This document shows positions 15,697 through 26,049 of a DNA stretch of 64,000 nt, piece by piece. The notes beneath the pieces are model-generated. The model was given only the letters and a program-made list of their open reading frames with translations, was not told the DNA's origin and did no database searches. The position numbers and the translations under genes were made by a program. This DNA is from Myxococcus stipitatus. GTDB taxonomy: Bacteria; Myxococcota; Myxococcia; Myxococcales; Myxococcaceae. Each line of letters begins with the position of its first letter. The first letter of the stretch is position 1. The stretch is taken from contig NZ_CP147913.1 of NCBI RefSeq assembly GCF_037414475.1, forward strand, positions 6,012,001 through 6,076,000. Reading direction: 5' to 3'.

Positions 15697-17859
15697 CTAA
15701 TTCCCCGCCTTGCACTCCGCCGCGAGGACGCTGGCCTGGGTGGGGAATCGTTCCGCCAGCGTACGCTTCAACTCCGCGACGGCCGTGGTGTTGCCGCCAT
15801 GGGCGTGGAGCTGACAGCGCGCGGCCAGGGCTCGAGGGTCCTCGGGGGCCAGCTTGTCCGCCTCCAGGTAGGCGCGCTCGGCGCCCGTGCTGTCGCCCTG
15901 TCGGAAGAGGACGGCCCCCAGGTAGTAGTGCGCGACGGCCAGCCGTCCATCCTTGCGCAGCGCGCGCTTGAGGAGGGCGGCGGCCTCGTCCACGCGCTCC
16001 TGGCGGAAGCGCACGAAGCCCAGCTCGGCCAGGCTGGCCGCGTCATCGTGCTCGCGAGTCCAGGCGGAGAGCACGGTGGATGCTTCATCCAGCCGGCCGC
16101 TGCGGGACAGCATGAGGCCGTAGCGAGGCGCCACGCGCGAGGAGCCGGGCTGTTGGGCGAAGGCCTTGGCCAGCGCGGCCACGGCGCCGGGCAGGTCTCC
16201 CTGCCGCTCGCGCAGGTCCGCCAGCATCAGCGAGGGGCGTAGGTCCTTGGGGGCCAGCGCGAGCGCTTCGTCGAGCGCGCGCTCCGCCCGCTTGCCCCGG
16301 TTCAGCTCCGTCGCGGCCCGGGCCACGAGCAGGTGGGCCTCCAGGTTCTTGGGGAAGCGCGTGGCGAAGGCTTCGGCCAGCTCCATGGCCTGCGGGAACG
16401 CGCTCGCCTCCATCAGGAGGGTGGTGGCGCGGGAGAGCTCCTCGGCGGTGGCGCGTGGGTCCGCTCCCAGGCCGGACAACAGCGTCGCCTTCGCGGCGGG
16501 GGTGTCCGCGGCCTGCGCCTGGGTCAGCCGTTCGGCGGGAGACACCCCCGGGCGCGTGAAGTGCCACGCGGCGCCCGCGCCCAGCGCTCCGAGTCCGAGC
16601 ACCGCGACCAGGACTCCCACCCCGCGGGAGGCGCGCCGGGGAGCCGGACCTCCTTCGCCGATGCCCGACACGTTGCGCGTGGGGGGCACTGAGTCCGTCG
16701 AGGACTGGGGGCGAGGCGCGGGGCCGGGGGGGCTCGTGGGCGGGCGCTGGGTGACGTCGGGGGCCGCGCCCGCGTCGGGCAGCAGGATGTGGGGCCAGGC
16801 CGCGGGGACCGTCATCGCGTTGTGAGGCGCGGCGTGGGGGTCGAAGCGGCGAGGGCCTGGGGGGGTTCCGCCGTGGGACGGGTCCGCCATGCGCGCGCGG
16901 CGCAGGGCCTGGCGCTTGGGGTCGCGGTCCGGCGGGAAGAGCGTGTCGACGTACGCGGCGACCGCCTCGACGCTGGCGACCTCGGCGGGGCCGCCGATGG
17001 CCTCGATGGCGTCGATGAAGGACTGGAGGCTGTCGAAGCGCGCGGCCGGGTCGCGTTGGAGCGCGGTGAGGCAGACCAGCTCCAGGGCGGCGGGGACGGA
17101 CGGGTCGAAGGCGGTGGGAGGGCGGGCGCGTCCCTCGGCGATGCGGCCGAGGACCTCCTCGGCGGTCATCCCGGTGAAGGGCCTTCTGCCGCAGAGCTGC
17201 TCGTACAGCATGACGCCCGCGGCGAAGAGGTCCGCGCGGTGGTCCACCGGCTTGCCGGCGATCATCTCCGGCGACATGTAGAAGAACTTGCCCTTGAGCA
17301 CGCCGGGCTCGGTGCCGGCGCCCAGCGTCTCCGCCTTGGCGATGCCGAAGTCGATGACCTTCACCGCGCCGTTGACGCCGACGTGGATGTTGTCCGGCGT
17401 GAAGTCGCGGTGGACGATGCGCAGCGGGCGGCCCGCTTCGTCGACGGCGCGGTGGGCCGCGTCGAGTCCCCGGCACGCATCCACGAGCACGCGCAGGGTG
17501 ATGCCCAGGGGGACGCGCTGCCCGCGCTCGGCGGCCTCCTGACGAAGCTCCGCGAACGAGCGCCCCTCGAGCAGCTCCATGGCGATGAAGGGCTCGGTGC
17601 CCTCCATGCCCAGCTCGAGGATGGCGACGACGTTGGGGTGCCGCACCTGCGCGGTGATGCGGGCCTCGTTGAGGAACATCTGGACGACGCGCCGGTCCGA
17701 GGCAAGGTGCGGCATCAACCGCTTCACGGCGACGGCGGGGCCTCGCTGGCCGTCATCCTCGAAGCGGCGGCCCAGGTACACCTCCGCCATGCCGCCCGTC
17801 GCGATACGCGCGGACAGCCGATAGCGGCCGACCCAGTACGTGTTTGGACCCGACTCCAA
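15697..17859 (-). CDS. Ser/Thr protein kinase with C-terminal TPR domain
   Basis: A 720-residue transmembrane kinase. Kinase domain ~12-280: ATGGMAEVYLG loop, VAVKRL, HRDFTPDN (Thr in place of the usual Lys after HRD, common in myxobacterial Pkn proteins), DFGIAK. Then a Pro-rich linker, one membrane helix near residue 430 (GVLVAVLGLGALGAGAAWHF) and six or more TPR-like repeats to the end, presumably outside the membrane or sensing a partner. Start is TTG at 17859: the preceding in-frame triplets reach a TAG stop, and TAGACT lies about 9 bases upstream as a -10, so the message is near-leaderless. Confidence 0.88.
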   Translation of the reverse strand: MESGPNTYWVGRYRLSARIATGGMAEVYLGRRFEDDGQRGPAVAVKRLMPHLASDRRVVQMFLNEARITAQVRHPNVVAILELGMEGTEPFIAMELLEGRSFAELRQEAAERGQRVPLGITLRVLVDACRGLDAAHRAVDEAGRPLRIVHRDFTPDNIHVGVNGAVKVIDFGIAKAETLGAGTEPGVLKGKFFYMSPEMIAGKPVDHRADLFAAGVMLYEQLCGRRPFTGMTAEEVLGRIAEGRARPPTAFDPSVPAALELVCLTALQRDPAARFDSLQSFIDAIEAIGGPAEVASVEAVAAYVDTLFPPDRDPKRQALRRARMADPSHGGTPPGPRRFDPHAAPHNAMTVPAAWPHILLPDAGAAPDVTQRPPTSPPGPAPRPQSSTDSVPPTRNVSGIGEGGPAPRRASRGVGVLVAVLGLGALGAGAAWHFTRPGVSPAERLTQAQAADTPAAKATLLSGLGADPRATAEELSRATTLLMEASAFPQAMELAEAFATRFPKNLEAHLLVARAATELNRGKRAERALDEALALAPKDLRPSLMLADLRERQGDLPGAVAALAKAFAQQPGSSRVAPRYGLMLSRSGRLDEASTVLSAWTREHDDAASLAELGFVRFRQERVDEAAALLKRALRKDGRLAVAHYYLGAVLFRQGDSTGAERAYLEADKLAPEDPRALAARCQLHAHGGNTTAVAELKRTLAERFPTQASVLAAECKAGN

Positions 17860-17879
17860 GATGGGACCAGTCTATGTGT

Positions 17880-18641
17880 AGAGCCCGCCCATGCGCCCCC
17901 TCAGAAGTTCGAGGGGGCACGCCTGCCCGGTCATATGGGCGGGGCTCGGTTTTCCACAGGGACGGGGGCGCAACCCGCCCCGCTCGCGCCGTGTCCTCCC
18001 AGCCGCGTTTTCCCTCCACGTGCGGGCCTCGCGCCTCACATCCCCGAATCGGACGCGGGCCCCCGGTCTTCATGGCCATGGCGCGAAGCGGTCCTCCAGG
18101 GCACGTGGAGGGAGCGCTCATGGGGCGTGGCCGTTGGGATGCCCGGGCACTCCTTCCCGCCGTGCCTCCTCTTGCTCGTCGCGCCTCCTTCATCGTCGCG
18201 GGTGTCTCCGAATCGAGTCATGCGCGCTCCTCTCCGTGGAGGCGAGCGTCGCGCCAGTCTGGTTGCATCCGGAGTCCGGTGACGACGCGCGCCGCGCCGG
18301 GTGCTGCTCCCGCGAACAGGCGATCAGCTTCACGGCATCGGACGCGGGCCGCGAGGGGGCGCGTCGCACAGGGCTGTTGCTCGGCCGCGATGACACACGT
18401 CCGCTCGTTCAGACCCGAGGGTCGGGAGGCCGTGAGCGTGGACATGAGCGGATGGTGGACGAAGTGCGCCGGGGTGAGTTCGACCCTGCGACATTCCGCC
18501 GCGCGGCGACTTCATCGCGCATGGTGCGATGAGTCCTACGCAGGGTGTGAGACGCATCTGCGCGCTCGCGCGATGCGGTGGGGGCGGTGTTAACTTCACG
18601 TGTCGCAGACTCGCCACGCGCTTCGTTCTTCGTTCGGAGGG
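17880..18641. other. long intergenic region without a supported gene
   Basis: About 760 bases between two divergent genes. Open frames exist on both strands, but they are Arg/Ser/Pro-rich, have weak third-position GC bias and resemble no family. A 14-base sequence, ATCGGACGCGGGCC, occurs twice in direct orientation (18048-18061 and 18337-18350). GTTAAC at 18589-18594 may belong to the promoter of the amidohydrolase gene. The rest is unexplained; it could hold a decayed gene or an sRNA. Confidence 0.4.
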
Positions 18642-19928
18642 ATGTTGGGCACCGTCCTCAAGGGTGGTTACGTCGTCGAGCTGGAGCCCGCGGTGGTGGA
18701 GCGCGTGGACTTGCGCATCGAGGGTGAGCGCATCGTCGCGCGAGGGCCGGACCTGGTGCCCGCCCCGGACGACGAGGTGGTGGCGCTCTCCGGCAAGCTC
18801 GTCTTCCCGGGCCTGGTGAGCGCGCATCACCGCCTGCACGCCATCCTGGCGCGCGGCATGCCGAACGTGGTGCGGGAGACGTACCAGGACACGCTGGAGA
18901 AGGGCCTGTGGCCCTACGAGGACGCGCTGGACCTGGACGCGGTCCAGGTGGCGGGCTGTGCTGGAGGACTCGAGGCGCTCCAGTGCGGCACCACCACGGT
19001 GTGCAACCTACACTCGTCGCCGAAGGCCGTGTCGGGCTCGTTGGTGCGCCTGGCCCGAGGGCTCCACGAGGTGGGCGTGCGGGGCGTGCTCTCCTACGCC
19101 GTGTCGGACCGCTCCGGCGCGGTGGTGCGCGAGGAGGGGCTCGAGGAGACGGTGGGCTTCGCGCAGAAGGCGCAGGGGCGCTTCCGGGGACAGGTGGGCG
19201 CGGGGCCCGGCTTCACGCTGGGGGTGGACGCGCTGCAGGGACTCGCCGAGGCGCTCAAGGCGACCCACTCCGGTCTGCACCTGCCGCTCGCGGAGGACCC
19301 GCTCGATGAGCGGCTCTCCACCGAACGCCATGGGGGCTCGCCCGTGTCGCGGCTGTTGGAGCTGGGCCTGCTGTCGCCCAAGTGTCAGCTGGCGCACGTG
19401 GGGCACCTGGCCTGGGCGGAGCTGGCGCTGGTGATTGCCACGGGCGCGTGGATGGTCCACACGCCGCGCGCCAACCAGGGGCTCGAAGTGGGCTACGCGC
19501 CGGCGCTGAAGTTCGGCGCGCGCGCCACGCTGGGCGCGGATGGCGTGTCCGCGGACCTCTTCGCGGAGGCACAAGCGGCGTACCTGCGCTCGCGCGAGGC
19601 GGGGCAGCCCATCGACGTGCTTCGCTATCTGGCCAACGGGCACCGGATGGTGTCCCAGCACTTCGGGGTGCCGGTGGGGCCCATGCGCGAGGGCGCGCTC
19701 GCGGACCTGCTGGTGCTCGACTATCTGCCGGCCACGCCGCTCACCGGAGAGAACCTGGCGTGGCACGTGGTGTTCGGCCTGGGCAGCCGGCACGTGGAGG
19801 CGGTGATGGTGGATGGTGTGTGGCGCATGTGGGCACGCCGGCCGCTGTCGGTGAATCCTTCCGTGGTCTCCGAGCAGGCGCGCGAGGCCGCGTCCGCCGT
19901 GTGGGCCCGCATGGGCGAGGCGCGCTAG
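18642..19928 (+). CDS. SsnA-like amidohydrolase, metal site incomplete
   Basis: About 428 residues, colinear with E. coli SsnA (putative aminohydrolase) from the first strand to the C-terminal ARKAAS.MW.RM-like helix. The expected HxH on strand 1 (SHNH in SsnA) reads H62-H63-R64, and the strand-5 His (HIHAAED in SsnA) is Pro215 in HLPLAED. The later His (LAHVGH) and Asp ([11 protein letters not shown]) remain. With two of about five metal ligands gone, it may bind one metal, or none, and be non-catalytic. ATG 18642 is chosen by homology (MLGTVLKGG); a GTG at 18600 is possible. Confidence 0.8.
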   Translation: MLGTVLKGGYVVELEPAVVERVDLRIEGERIVARGPDLVPAPDDEVVALSGKLVFPGLVSAHHRLHAILARGMPNVVRETYQDTLEKGLWPYEDALDLDAVQVAGCAGGLEALQCGTTTVCNLHSSPKAVSGSLVRLARGLHEVGVRGVLSYAVSDRSGAVVREEGLEETVGFAQKAQGRFRGQVGAGPGFTLGVDALQGLAEALKATHSGLHLPLAEDPLDERLSTERHGGSPVSRLLELGLLSPKCQLAHVGHLAWAELALVIATGAWMVHTPRANQGLEVGYAPALKFGARATLGADGVSADLFAEAQAAYLRSREAGQPIDVLRYLANGHRMVSQHFGVPVGPMREGALADLLVLDYLPATPLTGENLAWHVVFGLGSRHVEAVMVDGVWRMWARRPLSVNPSVVSEQAREAASAVWARMGEAR

Positions 19929-19983
19929 TCCACCGTCAGGTGTTGCTTGCCTGTGCGGGAGGGGTTCCGCTCAAATCGGCGGC

Positions 19984-20568
19984 ATGCTCATTCCCATCCT
20001 GCTCACAGGGCTGCTCAGTGGTGCCACGCCGAACGTGGGGGACACGGCCCCGGACTTCACGGTGAAGGACACCGAGGGCAAGGTCTACATCCTGTCGGAG
20101 ATGGTGAAGCAGGGCCCGGTCATCGTCGCCTTCTTCCCCAAGGCCTTCACGGGCGGCTGCACCAAGGAGCTCAAGGCGTACACGGCCCGGCACGCGGAGA
20201 TCGAGAAGCTCCAGGGCCGGGTGCTGGCCTTCAGCACGGACGACGCGGAGACGCTCGCGCGCTTCAAGGCCGACCTGAAGGCGCCGTTCCCCTTCATCCC
20301 GGACCCCGAGGCCAAGGTCGTCGAGGCCTACGACGTGAAGATGCCCATCGCGACGGTGTCCAAGCGCTACACGTTCGTCGTCGGCGAGGGCCGCAAGGTC
20401 CTCAAGGTGGACTCGGGCGGTGACGCCGTCGACCCCTCGAGCGCCATCACCTCGTGCAGCCAGGCCAAGCCCGCCTCGCCCTTCGCCGCTCCGGCCGCCG
20501 CCGCGAAGGACGCGCCGCCCGCCGCGAAGGCTCCGGCCGCCGCGCCCGAGGCGAAGTCCAAGCAGTAG
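19984..20568 (+). CDS. exported peroxiredoxin (AhpC/TSA-BCP type)
   Basis: A 194-residue thioredoxin-fold peroxidase. The N-terminus [16 protein letters not shown] looks like a cleavable signal, so it is probably periplasmic. The peroxidatic Cys is in [15 protein letters not shown] second Cys (SAITSCSQ) near residue 155 could resolve. The last ~40 residues are an Ala/Pro/Lys low-complexity tail that lies outside the fold. Such enzymes reduce H2O2 and organic hydroperoxides. Confidence 0.85.
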   Translation: MLIPILLTGLLSGATPNVGDTAPDFTVKDTEGKVYILSEMVKQGPVIVAFFPKAFTGGCTKELKAYTARHAEIEKLQGRVLAFSTDDAETLARFKADLKAPFPFIPDPEAKVVEAYDVKMPIATVSKRYTFVVGEGRKVLKVDSGGDAVDPSSAITSCSQAKPASPFAAPAAAAKDAPPAAKAPAAAPEAKSKQ

Positions 20569-20578
20569 GCGCCCGTGC

Positions 20579-21124
20579 TCACCGGCGCGGGGGCGCCAGG
20601 GCCAGGGGGGGCAGTCCGCGGTTGTCGAACACCTGCGCGGGCGAGTCATCCACGAGCGTGTCCTCGAACTGGCCCTGGGTGTACTCGCGGATGACCTTGC
20701 GCCAGAACGACGTGGCCGCGTGGTTGGCGGGGAGTTGGGACACCTCCCACACCCCCTGGAAGCGCTCGAACACGGCGATGGCCGCGCGGCGTCCCAGGCC
20801 GTAGCCGCGCTCGCCGCGCAGGATGAAGAACTCGCTCATCCGGAAGTCGCTCCCCGGCGTCATGTACGGGAAGGGCGCCTGGGCCACGAAGGCGAACCCG
20901 ACGGTGCGGCCCTCCCAGCGCAAGAGCAGCGGGTGCACCTCCGACGAGGGCGCAAGCCACGTGCTCAGGTAGTTGGGCTCCCACTGTCCCTGGGCGTCCA
21001 TCCGGTAGCCGGCTCCGAACTCGCTCAAGTCGTGCAAGTAGAGCGGGTAGAGGTTGCGCAGCAGCGGATGCTCGGCTGGGGTTGCGCGGAGTAGCTCCAA
21101 GGACGCCTCCGGAAGTCCCAGCAT
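20579..21124 (-). CDS. GNAT-family N-acetyltransferase
   Basis: A 181-residue protein with the acetyl-CoA-binding signature RGYGLGRRAA near residue 105 and the preceding FFILRG strand, giving the GNAT fold. The N-terminal NLYPLYLHDLSEF block is typical of a subgroup of uncharacterised acetyltransferases. Acceptor unknown. Convergent with the peroxiredoxin gene (10 bases apart). Confidence 0.8.
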   Translation of the reverse strand: MLGLPEASLELLRATPAEHPLLRNLYPLYLHDLSEFGAGYRMDAQGQWEPNYLSTWLAPSSEVHPLLLRWEGRTVGFAFVAQAPFPYMTPGSDFRMSEFFILRGERGYGLGRRAAIAVFERFQGVWEVSQLPANHAATSFWRKVIREYTQGQFEDTLVDDSPAQVFDNRGLPPLALAPPRR

Positions 21125-21201
21125 CGCGCATCACCCGCGCGGCGACCAGGAGGGCCACCCCGTCATGCGAGTGGGGTGGCCACGACACCGGGCCGTGCGT
21201 G

Positions 21202-23307
21202 TCAGCGAGAGATTTCGGAGGCGCTGACGGGCGTGCCGCCTTGCGAGTGGTCCTTCGCGTGCTGGGCGAAGAGGAAGCGCCGCACCGCCGCGCGCGTGAG
21301 CAGCCCGCGGGTGGCGATGCCCGAGGCGGCCGCGACGGGCAGCGCGTCCACGTCCTCGTGGTCCATGAGGCGCAGCGCGTGGGCCAGGTCCGCGTCGGGG
21401 GAGAGCACGGGCAGCTTGCGCGCCAAATCGCTGGCCACCAGCAGCGGGTACACGGCTTCGTCGCGCCACACCTCGCGCAATTGCCGCACCTGGACGATGC
21501 CGTAGACCTCGCCGGAGGTGTCGAGCACCGGCAGCGCGCCGGTCTCGGACGTGAGCAGCAGGTCCGCCAGGGGGCGCACCGGCAGGCCCGCGGGCACGGG
21601 GGCCATGTGCTCCATCAGGGCGTGGACGGGCGTGGACTCCAGCAGGTCCGCGTCGCTGGGGACCTTGGGCGTCTTGCGCTCGATGAGGTAGTGGCAGAGC
21701 GCGGAGGCGATGGTGCACGTCACCATCAGCGGGAGGATGATGTCGTGGTTCCCGCTCAGCTCGTACATCATCATCATGCCGGTGAGCGGGCCCCGGTTGA
21801 GCGCCGCCACCGCGCCGCCCATGCCCACCAGGGCGTAGGCGCCGCTGGGCCCGGTGCTGGCGGGGAAGAAGTAGTGCACCAGCGTGCCGAACGCGCCCCC
21901 CGCCATGGCGCCGATGACGGCCGCCGGGAAGAACGTCCCGCCCGAGCCCCCCGAGCCGATGGTGATGGCCGTGGCCACCAGCTTCAGCACGCAGGCGATG
22001 ACCAGGAAGAAGAAGGGCAGTTTCCCCACCGCCGCCAGGTTGATGTAGTCGTGCCCGCTGCCCCACACCGTGGGGCTGACGAAGGCCAAAAGCCCCGCGC
22101 ACAGGCCGCCCAGGCCCGCGCGGAACGGCAGCGGCTTCTTGCCCAGCCACGGCGACAGCGTCCCCCGCGTGCGCCCCTGGAAGAAGTGCTCCACGCCGTG
22201 CAGCAGCTTCACGAAGGTGAAGGCCAGCAGGCCACAGCCGATGCCCAGGGCCGCGTACGCCAGCACCTCCGAGCCGCTCACCAGCTCATACGGCACGCGG
22301 CGCAGCATGGGGGCCTCGCCCAGCACACCCTGGCTCACCAGCGTGCCCGCCACGCTGGCCAGGATGATGGGGGAGAAGACGCGCAGCTCGAACTCGCGCA
22401 GGATGATTTCCATCGCGAACACGGCGCCGGCGATGGGGGCATTGAAGGACGCGGAGATGCCCGCGCCCGCGCCGCAGGCCAGCAGGATGGACAGCTCCTT
22501 GCGGCTGAAGCCCAGCACCCGGCCCACGGTGGAGGCGAACGCGGCGCCGCCGTAGACGATGGGGCCCTCGCGGCCCGCGGAGCCACCGCTGCCGATGGTG
22601 ATGGCGGACGCCACCAACTTCAGGAGGCCTCGGTCCGCGGGCACCACGTTGGCGCCGCTCTTCACCGCCCGGACGACCTCCGGCACGCCGTGGCCGTGGG
22701 TCTCCGGCCGGTCGCGCAACAGCCGCCCCACGGCGATGCCACCCAGCGTGGGCGCCAGCAGCATCAGCCACCAGGGCAGATAGGGAATCGCCTCCGACAG
22801 CGCATGCGAGTGGCCGAAGACGCTGTTGAGCGCCGCCAGCGCCACCAGCGGGTAGTAGAGCGACAGCGCGCCCAGCGTCAGCAGCGAGAGCAGCCGCAGC
22901 CGCCGCTTCACTTCATCCCGAGGCCCCCCAGGTTCGATGACCCGCGCCAGGGCCAGCGCGCCCAAGGCCAGCGGGGCCCCGATGATGGCGTACTCCAGAT
23001 GCCACTTCGCGGAGGCGAACGCCTCCATCAGCGTCACCAACTGGCTGCGGCGCAGCGTGTGCGCCAGCTCCGCCGCGCCGAACGTCAGGCCCGTCACCAG
23101 GCCGATGAGGTTGGCGAAGATGCCCGCCGCCAGCCCGCTGTAGAGACCCACCACCGCGCCCGCCACCGGCAGCACCGAGGGGCCCGGCAGTCGCAGGCGG
23201 TTGGAGGCTTGAAGCGTCGCGTGGACGAAACGGCTCAGCGCCTCCCGAGCGCGGTCCATCACCGCTCGCTGGGGAAGCACCCCAGTCGGAGGTTGTTCGG
23301 CAATCAT
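21202..23307 (-). CDS. ClC-family chloride channel/antiporter with CBS domains
   Basis: A 701-residue membrane protein with about 10 or more hydrophobic helices. Filter motifs are HGHGVPEV (near GSGIP), GSGGSAGREGP with the external gating Glu, and GSGGSGGTFFPA. Residues ~560-690 form two CBS domains, which usually bind nucleotides and regulate transport. Such proteins exchange Cl- for H+ or act as channels. ATG 23307 is set by GGGAG five bases upstream; an upstream GTG is possible. Monocistronic. Confidence 0.9.
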   Translation of the reverse strand: MIAEQPPTGVLPQRAVMDRAREALSRFVHATLQASNRLRLPGPSVLPVAGAVVGLYSGLAAGIFANLIGLVTGLTFGAAELAHTLRRSQLVTLMEAFASAKWHLEYAIIGAPLALGALALARVIEPGGPRDEVKRRLRLLSLLTLGALSLYYPLVALAALNSVFGHSHALSEAIPYLPWWLMLLAPTLGGIAVGRLLRDRPETHGHGVPEVVRAVKSGANVVPADRGLLKLVASAITIGSGGSAGREGPIVYGGAAFASTVGRVLGFSRKELSILLACGAGAGISASFNAPIAGAVFAMEIILREFELRVFSPIILASVAGTLVSQGVLGEAPMLRRVPYELVSGSEVLAYAALGIGCGLLAFTFVKLLHGVEHFFQGRTRGTLSPWLGKKPLPFRAGLGGLCAGLLAFVSPTVWGSGHDYINLAAVGKLPFFFLVIACVLKLVATAITIGSGGSGGTFFPAAVIGAMAGGAFGTLVHYFFPASTGPSGAYALVGMGGAVAALNRGPLTGMMMMYELSGNHDIILPLMVTCTIASALCHYLIERKTPKVPSDADLLESTPVHALMEHMAPVPAGLPVRPLADLLLTSETGALPVLDTSGEVYGIVQVRQLREVWRDEAVYPLLVASDLARKLPVLSPDADLAHALRLMDHEDVDALPVAAASGIATRGLLTRAAVRRFLFAQHAKDHSQGGTPVSASEISR

Positions 23308-23420
23308 TGGAACTCCCACTAACCCAAGCCGGGCGCGGAAGCTTCAACGATGTTGTGAGCTTGTCGGGCCGGAGGCTCTCCTCGCGGGCGCGTATGGAAA
23401 GCCGAGGAAGGTCAGGGGCT

Positions 23421-24233
23421 TCAGGGCGCGTAGCTGCGGGTGGGCAGCAGCCAGCGCAGCGGCACCGCGAGGAGTCCGAGCACCCACCAGGGCAGGACAT
23501 GTCCCAGGAGCAGGTGGGACGCCGAGCCCTCGGCGCAGCGCAGGTGCAACAGGAGCAGGCCCACGGCGCTGGCGCAAAGGCCTGCGGCCAGCGCGCGCAC
23601 GGGGTGGAAGGCGGAGCGGCACAGCAGCACCAGGGTGACGGCCAGGGGCACCGTCGTCACGGCCAGCTCCATGCCCACGCAGCCGAGCACACTCGCCAGC
23701 AGGGGCCGCGTCTGTTGCCCCGAGCCCGCGAGCACCACGGCGGCCCCCAGCCCCAGGGCCGCGGCGGCGACGGCCCACCTGGGCACCGTCCTGCGTTGGG
23801 GCGAAAGCCCCAGGTATGCCCCCGCGCCCACCATCGCGAGGATGAGGAGCGCCACGCCCGCCACGATGCCGGACGACGCCAGGGTGCCAGTCCAGCCATC
23901 GCGGGCCAGCAGCGCGAACCCCACGCCCCCCGCCGCCGCGTGGACCCCCCCGAGGAGCAAGAGCTCGCTCCACCAGGGGCTCGCCTGGGGCTGTTTCTCC
24001 AGGGTCTCCAGCGCGAAGCGCCGGGCGACGGCCAGTGACGCGGCCGTCTGCCCGTCCTCATCGCCCTGGGTGGCGGCCTCCAGGCTCATGGTCGTGGCCG
24101 ACACGGAGGCCTGGAGCTGGTCGAAGCTCCCTGTCAGCGCCTGGCAGTCCTCGCAGGACGCCACGTGCGACGAGAGCTCCTGGGGCAGCACGTCGCCCAG
24201 GCTGTCCATCACCCGTGAACACTCGGGGGTCAT
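23421..24233 (-). CDS. membrane anti-sigma factor (zinc finger, multi-helix)
   Basis: A 270-residue protein. The N-terminal ~60 residues carry HVASCEDCQ, the HxxxCxxC zinc-binding anti-sigma motif, and the rest has about six membrane helices, resembling NrsF/DUF1109-type anti-sigma factors. It overlaps the ECF sigma gene upstream by 4 bases (ATGA, 24230-24233), so the pair is translationally coupled, and it should hold that sigma factor at the membrane. A site-2 protease gene lies two genes upstream. Confidence 0.82.
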   Translation of the reverse strand: MTPECSRVMDSLGDVLPQELSSHVASCEDCQALTGSFDQLQASVSATTMSLEAATQGDEDGQTAASLAVARRFALETLEKQPQASPWWSELLLLGGVHAAAGGVGFALLARDGWTGTLASSGIVAGVALLILAMVGAGAYLGLSPQRRTVPRWAVAAAALGLGAAVVLAGSGQQTRPLLASVLGCVGMELAVTTVPLAVTLVLLCRSAFHPVRALAAGLCASAVGLLLLHLRCAEGSASHLLLGHVLPWWVLGLLAVPLRWLLPTRSYAP

Positions 24234-24856
24234 TCCATCGTCTCCGTATGCAAGGTGGCCAGCAGCTCGCGCAGGCGCGCATAGCCCCGGTGGGCGCGCA
24301 CCTTCACGGCGCTCTCAGTCAACCCCAGCGTGTCGGCAATCTCCGCGAAGCCCATGCCCTCGAAGCGGTGCAGGAGGATGGGGATGCGCTGACCCTCTGG
24401 AAGCATGTCCAGCGCCTGACGCACGGCGCGCTCCAGTCCCGCGTCGCGGGGGCCGGGGCTGTCGTCGGCGATGCTCACCGGCAGCTCGCCCTCGCTCGTC
24501 AGCTCCTCACCTCGGCGGCCCCGGCGCTGGAAGTCCCGCGCCGCGTTGGTGGCGATGGCGTACAGCCACGGCTTGAAGCGCGCGCCCGGAAGGAACCGGC
24601 CGCGCGAGCGCACCAGCGACATGAAGGTGAGCTGTACCAGGTCCTCGGCCGAGGCCATGCTGCCCGTCAGGCGGGTGAGGTACCCACGCACCTGGCGCGA
24701 GTGGCGCTGGAAGAGCGCATCGAACGCCGGAGCATGTCCTTCGCAGAACCGCGCCATCAGCACCTCGTCGGACTCCGCGGCGCCGGGTGTGCGCGCCGAA
24801 TCTGCACCGGTACGCGCGGGCGCGGAGGCTGGTTTCATCGACGGAGGAGGCGCCAC
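24230..24856 (-). CDS. ECF-type RNA polymerase sigma factor
   Basis: A 208-residue protein with region 2 (FDALFQRHSRQVRGYLTRL, then PWLYAIATNAARDFQRR) and region 4 (GMGFAEIADTLGLTESAVKVRAHRG). GTG 24856 is the first start, though ATG 24838 would trim six residues. Coupled to the anti-sigma gene. It follows the desaturase gene after 74 bases; that gap holds GGAACC (minus strand, 24916-24911), a hexamer typical of ECF -35 elements, so it may be autoregulated. Confidence 0.88.
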   Translation of the reverse strand: MAPPPSMKPASAPARTGADSARTPGAAESDEVLMARFCEGHAPAFDALFQRHSRQVRGYLTRLTGSMASAEDLVQLTFMSLVRSRGRFLPGARFKPWLYAIATNAARDFQRRGRRGEELTSEGELPVSIADDSPGPRDAGLERAVRQALDMLPEGQRIPILLHRFEGMGFAEIADTLGLTESAVKVRAHRGYARLRELLATLHTETME

Positions 24857-24880
24857 GGATATGGCACTTTACCCGGTTGT

Positions 24881-24894
24881 CTCGTACCCACGAG
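24881..24894. promoter_or_regulatory. inverted repeat between desaturase and sigma genes
   Basis: CTCGT-ACCC-ACGAG, a perfect 5-bp inverted repeat in the 74-base gap ahead of the ECF sigma gene. It could be an operator or a short hairpin between the two cistrons. Confidence 0.3.
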
Positions 24895-24930
24895 GGATTC
24901 GAGACACCGGGGTTCCCGATGGGCCACGGG

Positions 24931-26023
<1,093 letters not shown>

Positions 26024-26034
<11 letters not shown>

Positions 26035-26049
26035 CCCTCTGTCAGGAGG
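26024..26049. promoter_or_regulatory. hairpin spanning M50 stop and desaturase start
   Basis: CCTCCTG (26024-26030) and CAGGAGG (26043-26049) form a perfect 7-bp stem with a 12-base loop that encloses the desaturase ATG and touches the M50 stop codon. In RNA it could hide the start and couple desaturase translation to ribosomes finishing the protease gene. The role is inferred. Confidence 0.35.

Noticed and set aside
16789-18282. 497-codon plus-strand frame
   Set aside because: Antisense to the TPR kinase and then runs into the gene-free region; composition typical of a shadow.
17891-18532. 213-codon plus-strand frame in the long gap
   Set aside because: Weak third-position GC bias, Arg/Ser-rich product, no ribosome binding site and no family resemblance.
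21082-23322. 746-codon open frame on the plus strand
   Set aside because: It is antisense to the ClC gene, and its product is a His/Gln/Arg-rich low-complexity string, the usual shadow of GC-rich coding DNA.
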